DNA of 64,000 nucleotides from Tubiluchus corallicola (Eukaryota; Priapulida; Priapulimorpha; Priapulimorphida; Tubiluchidae): the NCBI GenBank assembly GCA_030141605.1, contig JAQGDQ010000153.1, forward strand, positions 319,501-383,500, given 5' to 3'. This document shows, one piece after another, positions 35,801 to 48,884 of this stretch (positions are counted from its first letter, which is position 1; every line of letters starts with the position of its first letter). A program made the translations under genes and the position numbers. The notes beneath the pieces were generated by a model, which saw only the letters and a program-made list of their open reading frames with translations, was not told the origin of the DNA and ran no database searches.

Positions 35801-38800
35801 TTTCTCTGCAGAGACGGTGACGGGTTCATTTCACCACCAGAGCTGCGTTACGTCATGACTAACCTGGGAGAGAAACTCACAGACGAAGAAGTGAACGATA
35901 TGATCAAGGAAGCGGATTTAGACGGAGACGGCTTGGTGAATTATAACGGTGAGCAGTGCAGTGAAGATATTATAATTATACGGCGTGATGACATTGGAAT
36001 TGTTGTGAACTAACGCTTGTTAAGTGATGGCAGTGTGGTTCTTGAGTACACTGCATGCAGAAAACTCATAGCAATAACTAAGACAGAATCAAATTTCACG
36101 TTAATTCAGTATCAATATTTACAATATAAACCCAAATCAAAGTAATAATTTTTCACATCAAGACATGTAGGCTTGTTAAAAGTAAGAAACGAAGAAAATT
36201 TTATTGTTGTATTCACATATCATTGCAGGTTATGCGTCACAAATTGGTCTGTTGACTACATTTTTTTATTATTCTGTTAAGCGTATTAAAAATTATTTAT
36301 ACCTCTCCAATTATTGCAGTAAACTAGTCAGGACTGCATGCACGGTGCACGCATTTGCACTTTGCATTGATTTCAGCATTGTTTTCAGCACTCTCAGTTC
36401 TATGCTCATTATGCTTTGCAGTTGTTTGATTTCTTACAGTTCTATTGCAATTTTCATTGAAGTTTTGCTTGATTTTTTTTGTCTTGCGTCATTAGTTTTG
36501 TTTGAGTATTGTTTGTATATAGCACCTTTTTTAAGTTCGATAGCTAACTCGCTGTTAGTGGGCTTAGCGGCTTAGTTGGATGACCATACTTCATGCATTA
36601 AACAAAACGTCATGCATGGTTTCATTTCAGACAAATAAGTAGCATAAAACCAAATTAGAACAGATGTAAATTCTTAACATTTTCATTCAATTATCTGAAG
36701 ATTGTTACTGTTACAATTTCCAGATATCGTTCGATAGTATATAAACAAGAAGTCAATAATTCCATATACATCTACTCATTATATCCACTTGGTGTGGTAT
36801 CTTATTAACGCTTCTGAGTAACTCAGTATAAATAGTGACAAAATAATATGGACGTCGTATAAATAATGAACAACTAAATAGGAATATCAATAAAAGCTGG
36901 TATAGTAGTTGAATAACTGTCTTTGTTGAAGTGAAACGCCAGCTAAGTAAAAAAGTTAAATAGGAACGGTATCACATTTTTAATTTCAATTAACTCAATG
37001 TATGCCAAGTATTCCATAATGCAAAATAGTTTTCTAAACGCAAAAGGGGTATTAACGTTGAATGTAGTTAATTTCGCCAGCTTCATACAGTCAGCAGAGG
37101 CTAGCACTATTCCGAAAGCTCTCATTTGGATAACAATCCAAACAGCATAGCATTGTACATGTAAAAGCATGTATGAGTAAGTAAAAAAGCATACTATTGT
37201 CTTATTCTAGTGGAATGAAGGGCACTTACTAGCATTTTACTGGCCAGCAGCAATTAATCTACCATTCGTTTGGCGGCATCGGAACCCATAATCCAGCACC
37301 CAATTAAAAGATTTACTGCTAGTAGTAAACTAGTAGCTAGTAGTGTTCAATGGATGTAAAGGCCTAGAACTAGTTATCAAGGATAGTCCTCTAATATGAG
37401 ACTCTTAACCGGGTCAAGTTCGTATGTTTATACATCTTCCAGAAATATTCAGGCATATTTACAATTGTTCAGAACCAATCTTCCTGGTGGTCGCCTATCT
37501 GTTTACTATCCAAGTTTAGTATTGCATAATAGCGGCAGTTCGCACGCCGTGATCATTCAGATATTCTGCCCGCCCTGCTTGTGCCGTTACAGATATCATC
37601 TATTTTTCTGTCGATTGTCAATATATTTTATTTGCCAATTGATTAGCATGGAGAATAAAAAATTTTCAGTCTCACGCTTGACGAATGATTTAACGAGTTT
37701 TGCAACAGTGAGATTGAGAATTGAGACACTGACATGCTCCCCTGTGTTTCATTTGCGCAGGTTAAAGTAATTATTGGAAACGGCCAGACGCGCTCAAGTT
37801 TGTAGCATCAAATTTGCTCTTCTTTATTAAATTGTTCTGTATCGTTTCTGCGAGCTATAAATCTTTAATACCAACGCACATTGAGTTTAGTAGCCAGAGG
37901 ATTGCAAAAGTATGTCAGTTGAAGGAGTAAGTTACCTTTAGAAGAAAAAAACACGAGACCTGGACTTTCATAATAGTTGTTTATGAGCAATATTTCATTT
38001 GTATGTGGCTTGAGTGTTACAGGTTTGGATTGTTAACTTTGTTATTTAGTGACAGTTGCATTGTTTATGACCTATTTTAGAAGCTGTGCGTGGATGAGTG
38101 CGTACTGTGGGTGCGAAGTTCAATTTTGTCTCTTTGTTTGTTTGTCTGAAGTTGAAGTCTAGCTTTGCAATGAATTTGAAGATGTGCAGTGTAGCGTTTG
38201 AGAGGGCGGTAAACGGAGTCACTGTGCTAAAATGCATTTTCGTGTTTCGGTAAATTTGTGGAGTCTGAAGTTGGTTTTTGAAAGGGAAATGTAAAAAGTA
38301 GCACACGTTAGCTCATAAAAGAATGAAAGTAGTTGCGGTGCTTTCTGAGAAGGGTGGTTGGGTGGCTGTGGGCATTGTAGATCAGTAGTTAAGGTAGGTC
38401 TTACCTACCAGGAAGACGGTTTCGAAAAGTCATTCCTGAGCGATCCTTGTCTCTTTTTTAACGATACGAGTGCTCATTTTTCTACAGTGTTGCGAAATAG
38501 GTGTTCCATCAGGACCATCCTTGGGAGATGATCAGCTGGCTTGATGTTCCAGTTGACTGTACGGTTGAGAAACGTTATATTGGCTCCCTATCACATCCAT
38601 GATTATTTAAGTTACCTGAAAATTCGTGTAGGTCGAATACAAAGAATGTTTAGGCTTAAGATCGTCACAACCGTTTTAGCTTGTTTAATAGTTAATATCC
38701 AATACTCGTTAGAAAAACTGTTTGTAAGACTTGTGAAACTGATGTAATCAGAACTATTTTGCTTTGGGGAAAAATAGTTTTGAAAAAAATCAACGCAACG

Positions 38801-41800
38801 CTACTGTTTCATTTTCTTGTTATTCTTGTAAATGTTTTCCGCACTCTAAGAATGTAAATAAGTAGCGTCTATATGTCTATTTATGGAACTGAACTAGAAT
38901 ATCTCGTTCAGAACCAGGGGCTCAGAAATTAACTGTTCGCCATCTTCGTTTATTTGCCTAGCTTCAGTTTGTTTTACTTTGTTGACTTTAGAAGTACTGA
39001 ATTCTAAACACATACAAAGTTTGTCTGCACCGGTCCCCCGTGCTGCCTTCAAATAATCATTGGTCTGGGGCCTTGTTTTTTCGTCCAGAGGACTTAATAT
39101 GTACACCTATCTTAATAACAACTATCATTAATGTTTCATAAACTATTTTATAATTGTAAACTAATTTACTTGTGAGATTGCCTATTGATTTCAACAAAAT
39201 TCTGAGATATTTAAAGCTGTTGGTTCTTCAGCGAATCTTCACACTTCTTCCACTGGTTCTTCGTCCGATTGATTTCCCAGGACCACTAGGTCCAATCTTA
39301 TCCTTAGCTGTAATCATAGCGTCTTCATCATCCCTGAAGCAAAAGCGATGGACCAACTTTGTGACCAGTGAGTCAAAGGTCGAATGCTTTCATTTGGTCA
39401 ATAGTTACTTTGTATTTATATATATATGTAGTTTGTGGGACACGGAAAGGTTGAAAGACTAGTGGAATAAATCGGATCTCGAACCTGGCTTTAGAACAAG
39501 CCTATTATTCTCTGACAGTTTTTATTTTTGCCAGCTTATTTTTTGCAAATTCCCTTCATAGTAAGAAATTCGCTTTTAATTTAACAGTGCTACGACAGTG
39601 CATCTAGTGCGCTGATCTGACTAATTCAATGTTATTAGCATTTAATTTTAGGCAAATTAAGCAGATAAATAAAAATTGAAAATAGAATCAATCTGCCATA
39701 AAACAATAGCCATCACATGTACAGAAATTGAGAACTCGACTGAAAGAAGTGAAAAAAACATACATAAAAAGATTTACTCATTATGCAGGCAAACAAATCA
39801 GTGAGCTTAATCTCGTTATAATGCTGTTAACTCAGAGGTTACTACTAATAGCAAATAATAAATTAGGTCTAGCTGCTGCCTAACCAGCTTGGTGCATAAC
39901 TGGCGGCTGAAAAATAGTTTGCATAATTCATTTAAATTTCGAGAACTATACCGTTTACCTAGTATACCTACAGCCTGTTTAAAGTGATTTCAATTTCACG
40001 CATCATTTACAAAGTCGCCTCATTAGTGAACAGCTAGTCCAAAGATACCTTGAACATACATAGTTGTTTCTACATAGTTGTAGTATTAATTTGCTTGTTA
40101 TCCTACAAACTGATTGTCATCCTAAAAAGCGCAAACATCTTGCCTTTGTTTTTTAGATTTTAAAAACTCATTCGATGCCATTTGGCCAGATGGAATAATG
40201 AAAACGATACTGCAGGTGGGTCATCACATCGTCATTTATCTTAGTGAGTTAATTTTTAAATTCCGGAAACTACTGAACTCGATTGAAGGTTTGATTTTAA
40301 ATTTTCAGTGATGACCAATGGAAAGGAACAAAAATGCATTTAATATTTGCCGTTTCATTTGCAAGTAGCGTGAAGCATTGAAACTTCGTAGACTCACGCT
40401 TTACCAAATTTCGTAGCTGTGTGAGAGTGAGCATTGTCAATTCTTTGTGTTTTATTGTCAATGCAACACAATTTCACATGTTGTGCAATACAACTGTCAC
40501 AAGTTGTGACAATTGCGTGAATATAAACCGAAACCGAACAATGGCAGCCAAATTTCGATATTTTTATTACTATTGTTGCTCTTTTTTACACTATCACCTC
40601 TCATTACAATTTAGTATTTTAAAATCAGTCGTATATATGGAGTGTAGATATTGGGTAGTAGCGTGTTTTCGGTATTTAAGAATTAACTAAGGGCATTCAA
40701 GAATCTTTTCTGAGAGAACCTCGCCAGCTTCTGCTTTTTATATGGCTTCTCGCTTGCAGTACTGTTTCAATGTAACTGCTAGACAGGTGCAATCTGGCAT
40801 AACATTGCATGGCTTTTGCTTGTGTGATAAGAGCAGTGGTGTGTATTAACCTAACAGCTGCAGCTTCGTGGTTTACTTTTAGAATCTTATGGTTCAGATT
40901 CTGGGCATCCAGATTCGAATGTTAAATGTTTGTCTCAGTTGCTTTTGTTTAGTTTGCTTTATAGCTTTTACACTGGGTTTTTTCATTTTGCATACATTTT
41001 CATTTAGTTCTAGTTTATTTTTTAAGAGATCACCACCTGACTATGCCTTCATTGTTTAAAACGTGAACAATGGATTCGCCTTTCCACTCAGGCACTATAC
41101 TTAGTCATAGTTTTAGAGCTTATTTTGCATCGTGAGTTTAATGCTTCCCAGAACGCAATAATCCTAACTAATGTCAAATGTAATTTTGTTTATGTTTTCT
41201 TTTATGCCTATTTTATTTGCTGTGTTATGAGTATGAATATTGCGCTTTAAATAGTTTTTTGACTTTATGCAAAATTTTCTTTAGCATTCTGGGACAGTTT
41301 CTTAAATTCATCTATATTCCGAGCAATAGTAAAGTTTTCGGCTTTTAGTTTTATCTCGAGGTTACTAAGTCTTTTTATCGGAGTTGGATGACCTAAAATA
41401 CACAGCGTCGGTGGGGCATCAAATAGCCCATGATATACATAATGATGTTCGCTGGAAACAGGCTTAGTGAAGGCATCGTAACTTGTAGGTTATATAGGAC
41501 TACAAAGTGCATTTTGGTGATCAGTGATTGCAATACACAGAATTCATCACATAATAACCAATTCGTCTACAACCAAAAATCGTTATGACTGGTAGTATAT
41601 TGTGATTATTATGTGATCCGCGATACTTTGCGGTCATCACGTTCCCGTAGTAATATGTTTAAAATGGCTATCATCTAGTTCCAGTTACATGCATTGCAAA
41701 GGAGATTTTAGATGTTAATATGTTAAACACTTGAGCCAGAATGTCTAGAAAGCACGCCATTTTCGAATTGGTATCTGAAACAAAAATTTCCACAAATAAC

Positions 41801-41950
41801 TGCCTTTAACAGAAATATATCTTTATGTTTTCTAAAAGCCATTTTTCTGTTATTAAAAACATTTCATTTGTTTAGGGTTGTAAGTTGTGTGCATTCTATA
41901 GCTGTTTTCGTTTTGTTTCAGAATTTGTCATCATGATGACGGCGAAATAA
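14835..41950 (+). CDS. Calmodulin-like protein (six coding exons, complete)
   Basis: A cytosolic/nuclear calcium sensor of the calmodulin family, expected to bind four Ca2+ and wrap target helices. Joining 14835-14843, 20723-20759, 30443-30586, 32759-32864, 35812-35948 and 41922-41950 gives 153 residues in one frame with GT/AG borders. Loops: EF1 25-36 ([12 protein letters not shown]), EF2 61-72 ([12 protein letters not shown]), EF3 98-109 ([12 protein letters not shown]), EF4 134-145 ([12 protein letters not shown]). All four have acidic or Asn residues at positions 1, 3 and 5, Gly at 6 and Glu at 12. The central linker is [12 protein letters not shown] and Lys120 matches the Lys115 methylation site of calmodulin. 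It differs from canonical calmodulin at many otherwise nearly invariant positions and starts MSADDNYG, so it is a paralogue rather than the conserved gene. Exon sizes (37, 144, 106, 137, 29) nearly equal the vertebrate CALM pattern. The least certain part is exon 1. Confidence 0.93.
15081..15135 (+). repeat. Compound (TCA)n(TCG)n microsatellite
   Basis: A run of ATC/TCA triplets turns into five TCG triplets and back to TCA. Confidence 0.95.
16201..16450. mobile_element. Short inverted-repeat (MITE-like) element
   Basis: Arms of about 45 bp in opposite orientation: TTTTTTGTGGCCAGTTTTGT around 16210-16230 against its near-complement around 16411-16437, with weaker similarity extending outward. 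The target duplication is not clear, so limits and superfamily are unknown. Confidence 0.55.
18968..19009 (+). repeat. Second compound (TCA)n(TCG)n microsatellite
   Basis: Same TCA-to-TCG layout as the repeat at 15081-15135, in the same intron and orientation. Confidence 0.95.
20723..20759 (+). CDS. Calmodulin-like gene, coding exon 2
   Basis: 37 nt between acceptor TTTTTCAG and donor GTAAAA encode [12 protein letters not shown], ending in phase 1. Equivalent to the 34-nt exon 2 of the troponin C-like gene. Confidence 0.9.
21361..21633. mobile_element. hAT-like MITE with perfect 8-bp target duplication
   Basis: A 273-bp element starting CAGGGCCTATTTCAG and ending with the exact inverse CTGAAATAGGCCCTG. 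ATTATATA is duplicated exactly on both sides (21353-21360 and 21634-21641); an 8-bp duplication is the hAT signature. The interior is GC-rich compared with the window and has G13-type and C12-type runs near each end that add to the fold-back. No coding sequence. Confidence 0.9.
24745..24835 (+). repeat. Purine-rich low-complexity tract
   Basis: Almost only A and G on the plus strand (GAGAAAGAAAGGAGCAGGAG and similar). No unit is conserved enough to call a tandem repeat. Confidence 0.6.
25821..25990 (+). repeat. 20-bp minisatellite (GATGATATTTACCTG unit)
   Basis: Five consecutive 20-bp units of the type CGATGATATTTACCTGTTGC fill 25821-25920; decayed units follow to about 25990. Confidence 0.9.
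28143..28217 (-). repeat. tRNA-derived SINE head or tRNA pseudogene
   Basis: On the minus strand this 75-nt segment has an A box TAGTTTAGTGGTTA (28197-28210) and an exact-type B box GGTTCAAATCC (28155-28165) at tRNA spacing. The T stem pairs (TCTGG/CCAGG) and the anticodon stem pairs in four of five positions. The acceptor arms pair poorly, the D stem is weak and position 33 is G instead of U, so it is not a working tRNA. Whether a SINE body follows below 28140 cannot be told from one copy. Confidence 0.6.
29735..30186. mobile_element. Inverted-arm element with CGAAACGTC motif
   Basis: Arms of 58-60 bp face outward: CTTCACGACGTACCAAGGCA begins the left arm (29735-29792), and the right arm (30127-30186) is its inverse with about 85 percent identity by eye. 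Reading inward-to-outward, each arm carries TTTCGAAACGTCA then GGTCAAT. No reading frame between them. Target duplication not clear. Confidence 0.7.
30443..30586 (+). CDS. Calmodulin-like gene, coding exon 3 (EF1, start of EF2)
   Basis: 144 nt, phase 1 at both ends, acceptor CTTTCAG and donor GTACGA. Encodes [15 protein letters not shown] through MINEVDED. Confidence 0.97.
30587..32758 (+). other. Intron 3 of the calmodulin-like gene
   Basis: About 2.2 kb, ending in a pyrimidine-rich TTTATTTGGCTGTAG acceptor. Open frames at 31449-31682 and 31478-31678 overlap on opposite strands and have no known motif. Nothing else recognised. Confidence 0.75.
32759..32864 (+). CDS. Calmodulin-like gene, coding exon 4 (EF2 and linker)
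   Basis: 106 nt with acceptor GGCTGTAG and donor GTATGT. Encodes [17 protein letters not shown] through REAFRVFD and ends inside an Arg codon (AG/A), phase 2. Confidence 0.97.
34560..34980 (+). repeat. Degenerate ~17-bp tandem repeat array, plus orientation
   Basis: Imperfect units such as TGTATAGATGGCTTCAATTC, TACATAGCTTTACTGCACAT and TACATGGCTATAATGTAGCG repeat every 15-19 bases. Weaker units may start near 34200. Confidence 0.5.
35180..35560 (-). repeat. Related degenerate array, inverse orientation
   Basis: On the minus strand this stretch reads units like TACTTGTGTAGATGGTTTAA and TGTGTAGAGGGGCTTTATTG, resembling those at 34560-34980. The two arrays oppose each other as in fold-back elements. 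Similarity is weak, judged by eye. Confidence 0.35.
35812..35948 (+). CDS. Calmodulin-like gene, coding exon 5 (EF3 and most of EF4)
   Basis: 137 nt with acceptor TCTCTGCAG and donor GTGAGC. Encodes [15 protein letters not shown] through [11 protein letters not shown], ending in phase 1. Confidence 0.97.
35949..41921 (+). other. Intron 5 of the calmodulin-like gene
   Basis: About 6 kb. A minus-strand piece near 38890-39000 ([20 protein letters not shown], then [10 protein letters not shown]) resembles the segment before the reverse transcriptase domain of LINE ORF2, a very weak call. Other frames (36204-36575, 37396-37770, 39172-39462) carry no motif I recognise. Confidence 0.65.
41922..41950 (+). 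CDS. Calmodulin-like gene, coding exon 6 (C-terminus)
   Basis: 29 nt after acceptor TTGTTTCAG encode EFVIMMTAK and TAA. The last coding exon of vertebrate calmodulin genes has the same coding length. Confidence 0.95.
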
Positions 41951-42980
41951 AGCGAGCCCAAAAAACACCGGCTTCGCTTTATCTTCACCTGGCGTACGAG
42001 AAACCTCGAAATTTAAAGTACTGTATATTATTTATATTTGGTGATAATATTTTGTTTTTATTGCACAGACTGAAATTCTGATTGTTGCAGATATTGTAAA
42101 ATCTATTTGATGATGTTGAACTTTGTATTATGGCAACGTCACATTTAGGTACATTGAGCCAGTTGATGCTGAAGTGGTTTACTGAGATTATTTATTAAAA
42201 CTGTGTTTTAGAATGTTCACCGGCGTCTATATAATAGTCTTCTTATACGTGCCAAAACAATTTTTAGGATGTGACAAAACGTGGCAGTGCAAGCAGCTGT
42301 TTTGTCACTGACAAAGACTAAACGAAATATATCTAGGTAAATCTTTTCAGTGTGAATAGGTTAATTTATTGGGATGTTATTATTTAAGAGGTATGTTGAT
42401 TTTATACGTCATCCGATTTTGTGTAACTGAGTTTTAATTAAACTCTCCTTTTCCGGCGTTCTTTTTAGTAAACCTATTTTGTTATAATAACATGTAAATT
42501 TAAGTGACAGAAGTATTTTATGTTTTAATTATTCTAGCAGCATGTTAATTTTGTATTCTGAATTTTTTTGTCGGCTGATCGCTTGCATTTGTCAGTACTG
42601 TGACAATTTTATGTTGAAAGTTTTGATATAGGCCAGTTCTAAACCATGGGAAAAAAAATAACACGAATTTTAATCAAAATTGCTGAGCAATCAACAAAGA
42701 CTGTGTAGTGCTGTAATATCACAATTTGTGAGGAAAATAGCTCTTTTTTTGTATTGAAAATGTGTATTATTTATTAAAAATATTGATGATTTTTCTCCAT
42801 AGTCTCAGCAAGTTGGTATTTGGTAACCCATTTTTAATTATGTATATAAGGAACCGAAACGCGTTTAGAACTTTTTGTATTTTTCTACACAGAATGTGTT
42901 ACTTAATTGTTGTAACACATAAATATAAACACTATGCTATCTGTGGAGCAAGCACAATAAAATTTGATTGCTTTAAAGCC
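41951..42980 (+). other. Probable 3'UTR of the calmodulin-like gene
   Basis: AT-rich sequence after the stop codon. A canonical AATAAA at 42956-42961 is the best polyadenylation signal; an ATTAAA at 42194-42199 could serve a shorter form. The open frame at 42762-42989 lies inside this UTR and looks like chance. Confidence 0.5.
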
Positions 42981-45900
42981 AAGGTCTGAGTGGCGATAAG
43001 CTTATAGCTACAAGTGAAATCCCATTATAGAAACTATGAGCTTGTCACCAGGAAAACTAATCATGTTACGCCTACAGTATGAAAACTTTTAATGGGAAAG
43101 GGGTTAAAATGAAGAAACAACACAAATCGTGATTCTTTTGGGAGGACAGTTATAACCCACTACGCAATTATCATTGCAGCTATTTGGCGTTTCCTGTTTA
43201 TTTAAACAAAAATTCTTTCAAAGAAACGTATTTTTTATAACTAGCATTTTTTAGATTAGTTGTTCAATTTTGAAACTTTCTTGGCATGCTCTTGGTAATA
43301 TTACCACATTTCAGTTAAAATTTATGTGGTTTGATTTTGAAACATTCGCTATATGCAGTAAGCAGTATTACCATACTTTAAAATTTAAGTAGTTTACTCT
43401 AAACAGTGAAAACAAGGTATTAATTGTTTTAAATTTATACAGACCGCAGTGCCACGTGTTATTTTGCAAAACGCCCGTTGGACTGGAAATTCCTCTATAA
43501 GCTGCACGGTTTCCTGTGATCATATTTTCTATTAAACATCATTATAAGCGTAAATGGGACGCGTTTATCATTTTGCCAGAATGGGCAGCCATAAACCGGA
43601 CCGTCAATAAAATTTCGGCTGCCGAGAAATTTCTGAGCAGAGTCTTTTATATCACAGTCTTTTGCAGACGCCAGAATCTACTGTGCAGTTATGCATAGCA
43701 ATATACAGTGGCTTTTGATGCACAGGCGTAATGCCACAGACGAGATGAGGCACAATTGCAATGAATAGGAAGTTCACTGTTTTAAATTTTACCTGCAATA
43801 ATTTATTAACCTAAATATTTTTACTTGTGCTGTACTGACAGAAAACATCCAACCACTTGTTTGACTTACTAAACCTCAGCATTAGTGTACGTTTTTCTAG
43901 TATAAAAGCCTGGACGAAACCCTTATAAATTGTAAACTTTTGTAATCCACATTTACTGTTGTTTGAATGGAAACTGGGGAAACTGCTTTAAAGGACTAAC
44001 AACATTTTAAGTACTCGGAGAGACACAATGAAGGCTCAATGGATATCAGAAATCTCTAATAGGTTCTCATGAGTTCAGTCCCAAACTACAGAAGTAATAC
44101 CTACACAATTAAAATCTTTTTGCATAATTATAAGGCTTCTGACTGCCGATGACGTGTTTTTGGTAACGCCCCAGCACAGCGCTGGCTTCTCCTATTATCT
44201 CGGGCTATGGCTGAGCTAAGCTGTAAAGTAAACACGCTCGTTATTTATAGAAAGCTTAAATTCGGCGAAGCTGGTTTCGCTTATCACGGTAACCATAACA
44301 CGATACGACTGTGCTTTCAAATCAAAGGCCTATGTTGGTGTGCGCAGGGATATAGCAAAGTATTTGCTTGGTTAATTAATACTTGTTTTCTATGGTTTTG
44401 TTACTTTAATCGCGTAAAAAATGGAAGGCAGAGACAACTAGAAATCTCAATGGGTAACAAAGCAACCAAATAGTCAGTGTCACCACTGCTTAACGTTCAC
44501 TTATATAAGCCATGAGTTGCTGTACCATCTGATGTATGACGAGAATTTCTTCCCTGAAGTGAAGGCTTCCCATAATATTAAAGTGAATAGAAGTATGGCC
44601 TTTGCAAAATGCGTCAACATTAATAGTTACTATAACTTTGTTTTTGCTTGTATTTTCTGTCAGTTCAATATGAACCTGCTTTTGTAAATATGTACCTTGT
44701 TACGTTATTTATTTGTTGAATATTATATTTTGAGTGGTTTGAAGTGAACAAAATGACGCCGTTTTTTTGTTGTTTTTGTATTGTTTGCATTCAGAGCAGC
44801 GACGCACTAAAAGTGATGTTAATCAAATCGAGTGGTTCAAGTTGATTATAAAATTCGAATATCCACGAAAGCGGGTTATCAACAATTTTTAAAGTAAGCT
44901 TAGCCAAACAGCATAGTGAAAATGCTGGAAACTTGAAGAGGTAGCAAGAACATGTTAACCGTTACTTAACATGTACTTAATTGAGGACTGGGGACAAATT
45001 TATAATCATAAAAATTAATATCAGTATTTGATTAGTAAATATATGATCTTGCTACCTAATTCGAGAGAAACTTGTTCAACTCCGCGTAAGTAAGTTAAAT
45101 CATTTTACAAGTTACTAATTTCAAATCGTTACTGACGTACTTGCTCTTTGAGAGAGGCTTAAGTTTTTCAAATTTCTCTGAAAGTACCGAACATGCTGAT
45201 ACAATGACTAAAAAAATCCCACAAAGAGTATTAAGGACTCATATCATGCCCATATCGAAGAACAATTTGGCGTATAATGCTAAAATTGAGTAGATACATT
45301 TCTAGCTTGACTGATCATTCTCGCGATGGTTAATCCTGTCCCATTATAACAGGATCAATTAAAGGAGTTGAATAGTAATTCGGACGTAACTACTCGACTC
45401 GAGTAATTGTAAGTATTGTGCTACTCAATTTGAATGATAAAATTGTGAATATGCTCGGTTTGACTAAGTGTGAGCGTGGTGCTACTCAGTTTAGATGATA
45501 TTAGTACACATATTCTAGACTCATGTTATTTGAGACCGTTTGTTTAGGTTGAGTAATTGTTGAGCTGTTGAAACCTGTTCACATTAAGGAACTAGACAAA
45601 CACTCGGCCCTCCGTCGAACGTCTTCTAAAAATTTATTTTTTTGTTTTTCTTGTGTGAGTTATTATGTGCTATTATAATTTTTTTATTCTCATTTCATTA
45701 AGTACCTAAAATACATGGGTACAAAACACAATTTAAAGTTACATGACTAAAATATATAATTATTACACAATTGTAAATAAATCAGTGATGTTATATGAAA
45801 TGTAGGGAAGGATGAAGTGTAATACTTTAGTTCCTCTCTCAGATAAGTTGAATGAACGTGATTGTTAAAAATTGTTCTTATAATATATTTCATCTAGCAG

Positions 45901-46439
45901 TAAAAAGGTGATGCACATATTAAAATATATTATTGAATGTTCCAAGACGCTAAGCCGGTAATAACGACATCCATCAACTTTTCTGTACAAACCTCTCTGT
46001 ATCTGACTGAATTTTCCCACAGAAACCTGTATGGACATTTGGTTTTCTTTCCTGTTTTTCAGTTAATCGCCGCGAAATTTTTAACTGATTCTTTTCTAAA
46101 CTGTGTGGCCTGTTTTTCAATAGAATTTTATTAAAGGTAATCTTTTACTCCCTAACATATCTTATCAACACATATTTCATATTATTTCTTTTAAGGAAGA
46201 GATTAATTAATTAATATCGATTTTTGTGCTATTGCAAAATTAAACATTGTAAATTTCCACACGGCCTGCCTAACTACAAAACGTGACTGAAATTGGTTCA
46301 CATTTTCTGAGATTAATGTGTGGAAAAACAAATAAACACAAACAATACAAAACAAACACTGAAACAAATAAGAAATGGGTGGAATGATGAAGTTGTTCTT
46401 TGAAATACAAAAAAATTTTTTCTAGCCGAAAGATTTGCA
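42981..46439. other. Intergenic, nothing recognised
   Basis: AT-rich. Around 45400-45510 the phrase GTGCTACTCA(A/G)TTT recurs twice about 70 bp apart, and CTCGACTCGAG at 45396 is palindromic. No gene seen. Confidence 0.5.
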
Positions 46440-46985
46440 TTTTTCGTTAATTGTTCTAGTACGCCAGCCAAATTTTTCTTCTCAGAATTTTGTAAATCGC
46501 CATGCAGAGGGCAGCATCTATTATAGATTTAAAACATGCTCTCTTAATAGAAAACAAAGGGACGAGATCACATTTGGTTGAAATGTAAATGACCTTTCAC
46601 TTCTAATTATCGGCATTTAATTTAGATGCCAAAAACAGAATTTTATTTTTTTACTTTTCATATTTTTCAGTTTGGCAAAAATAATTGTCGTTGGCTAGCT
46701 GTGACAGATTGTAAAAAGGCATCCAGTTTTAAATCAGGCAGAATTTGCTAAGCACAAATTTATGCGAACTGCGTGTTTTTTGTAACAAAATCTGACTACT
46801 ATGAATATAAAAAAGCAATCACTGCGTATACCAATGGTGAAGTAGCGCGAATTTTTTAATATTCTTGAAAAATCTCTATTTTATGGTCGATGGTCTGTGC
46901 TGCCCTCTGCAGAGCAGTTTAGAAAATATGCCAACTATGAAGAACTCATTTTTGCGAATTTTTTCTTTGCATATTCAATTATTCA
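46440..46985. mobile_element. Degenerate palindromic (fold-back) element
   Basis: GCAGAGGGCAGCA at 46504-46516 recurs inverted at 46898-46910. Weaker inverse similarity continues outward in both arms (for example ATTTTGTAAATCGCCAT against ATTTTCTAAACTGCTCT). No target duplication identified. Confidence 0.4.
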
Positions 46986-47129
46986 GTTATTTTCTTATTA
47001 TAGAAAATGTTACTAAGATGTTCATGTACTACATTGTTATTACTGTACTAATGGTTTTTTGTACATTGGAGTTGGAGCATTTGGATTGTGTTGAAGGAAG
47101 CTGAGAGCGGAAGCAACGATGGGAGTGAG

Positions 47130-48884
<1,755 letters not shown>

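Larger units (their letters stand above)
32865..35811 (+). other. Intron 4 of the calmodulin-like gene
   Basis: About 2.9 kb. The 34200-35570 part carries the degenerate opposing repeat arrays listed separately. The remainder shows nothing recognisable. Confidence 0.75.

Noticed and set aside
36204-36575. 123-codon hydrophobic frame that could suggest a membrane protein
   Set aside because: Starts with TTG, lies in an intron, T-rich composition explains the hydrophobicity, no motif.
37396-37770. 124-codon ATG-initiated frame
   Set aside because: No recognisable domain, low-complexity Ser/Leu/Arg mix, intronic position; chance is the simplest explanation.
38890-39106. Confident LINE call for the minus-strand frame
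   Set aside because: Only one short [10 protein letters not shown]-type phrase resembles the pre-reverse-transcriptase region; too little to list as an element.
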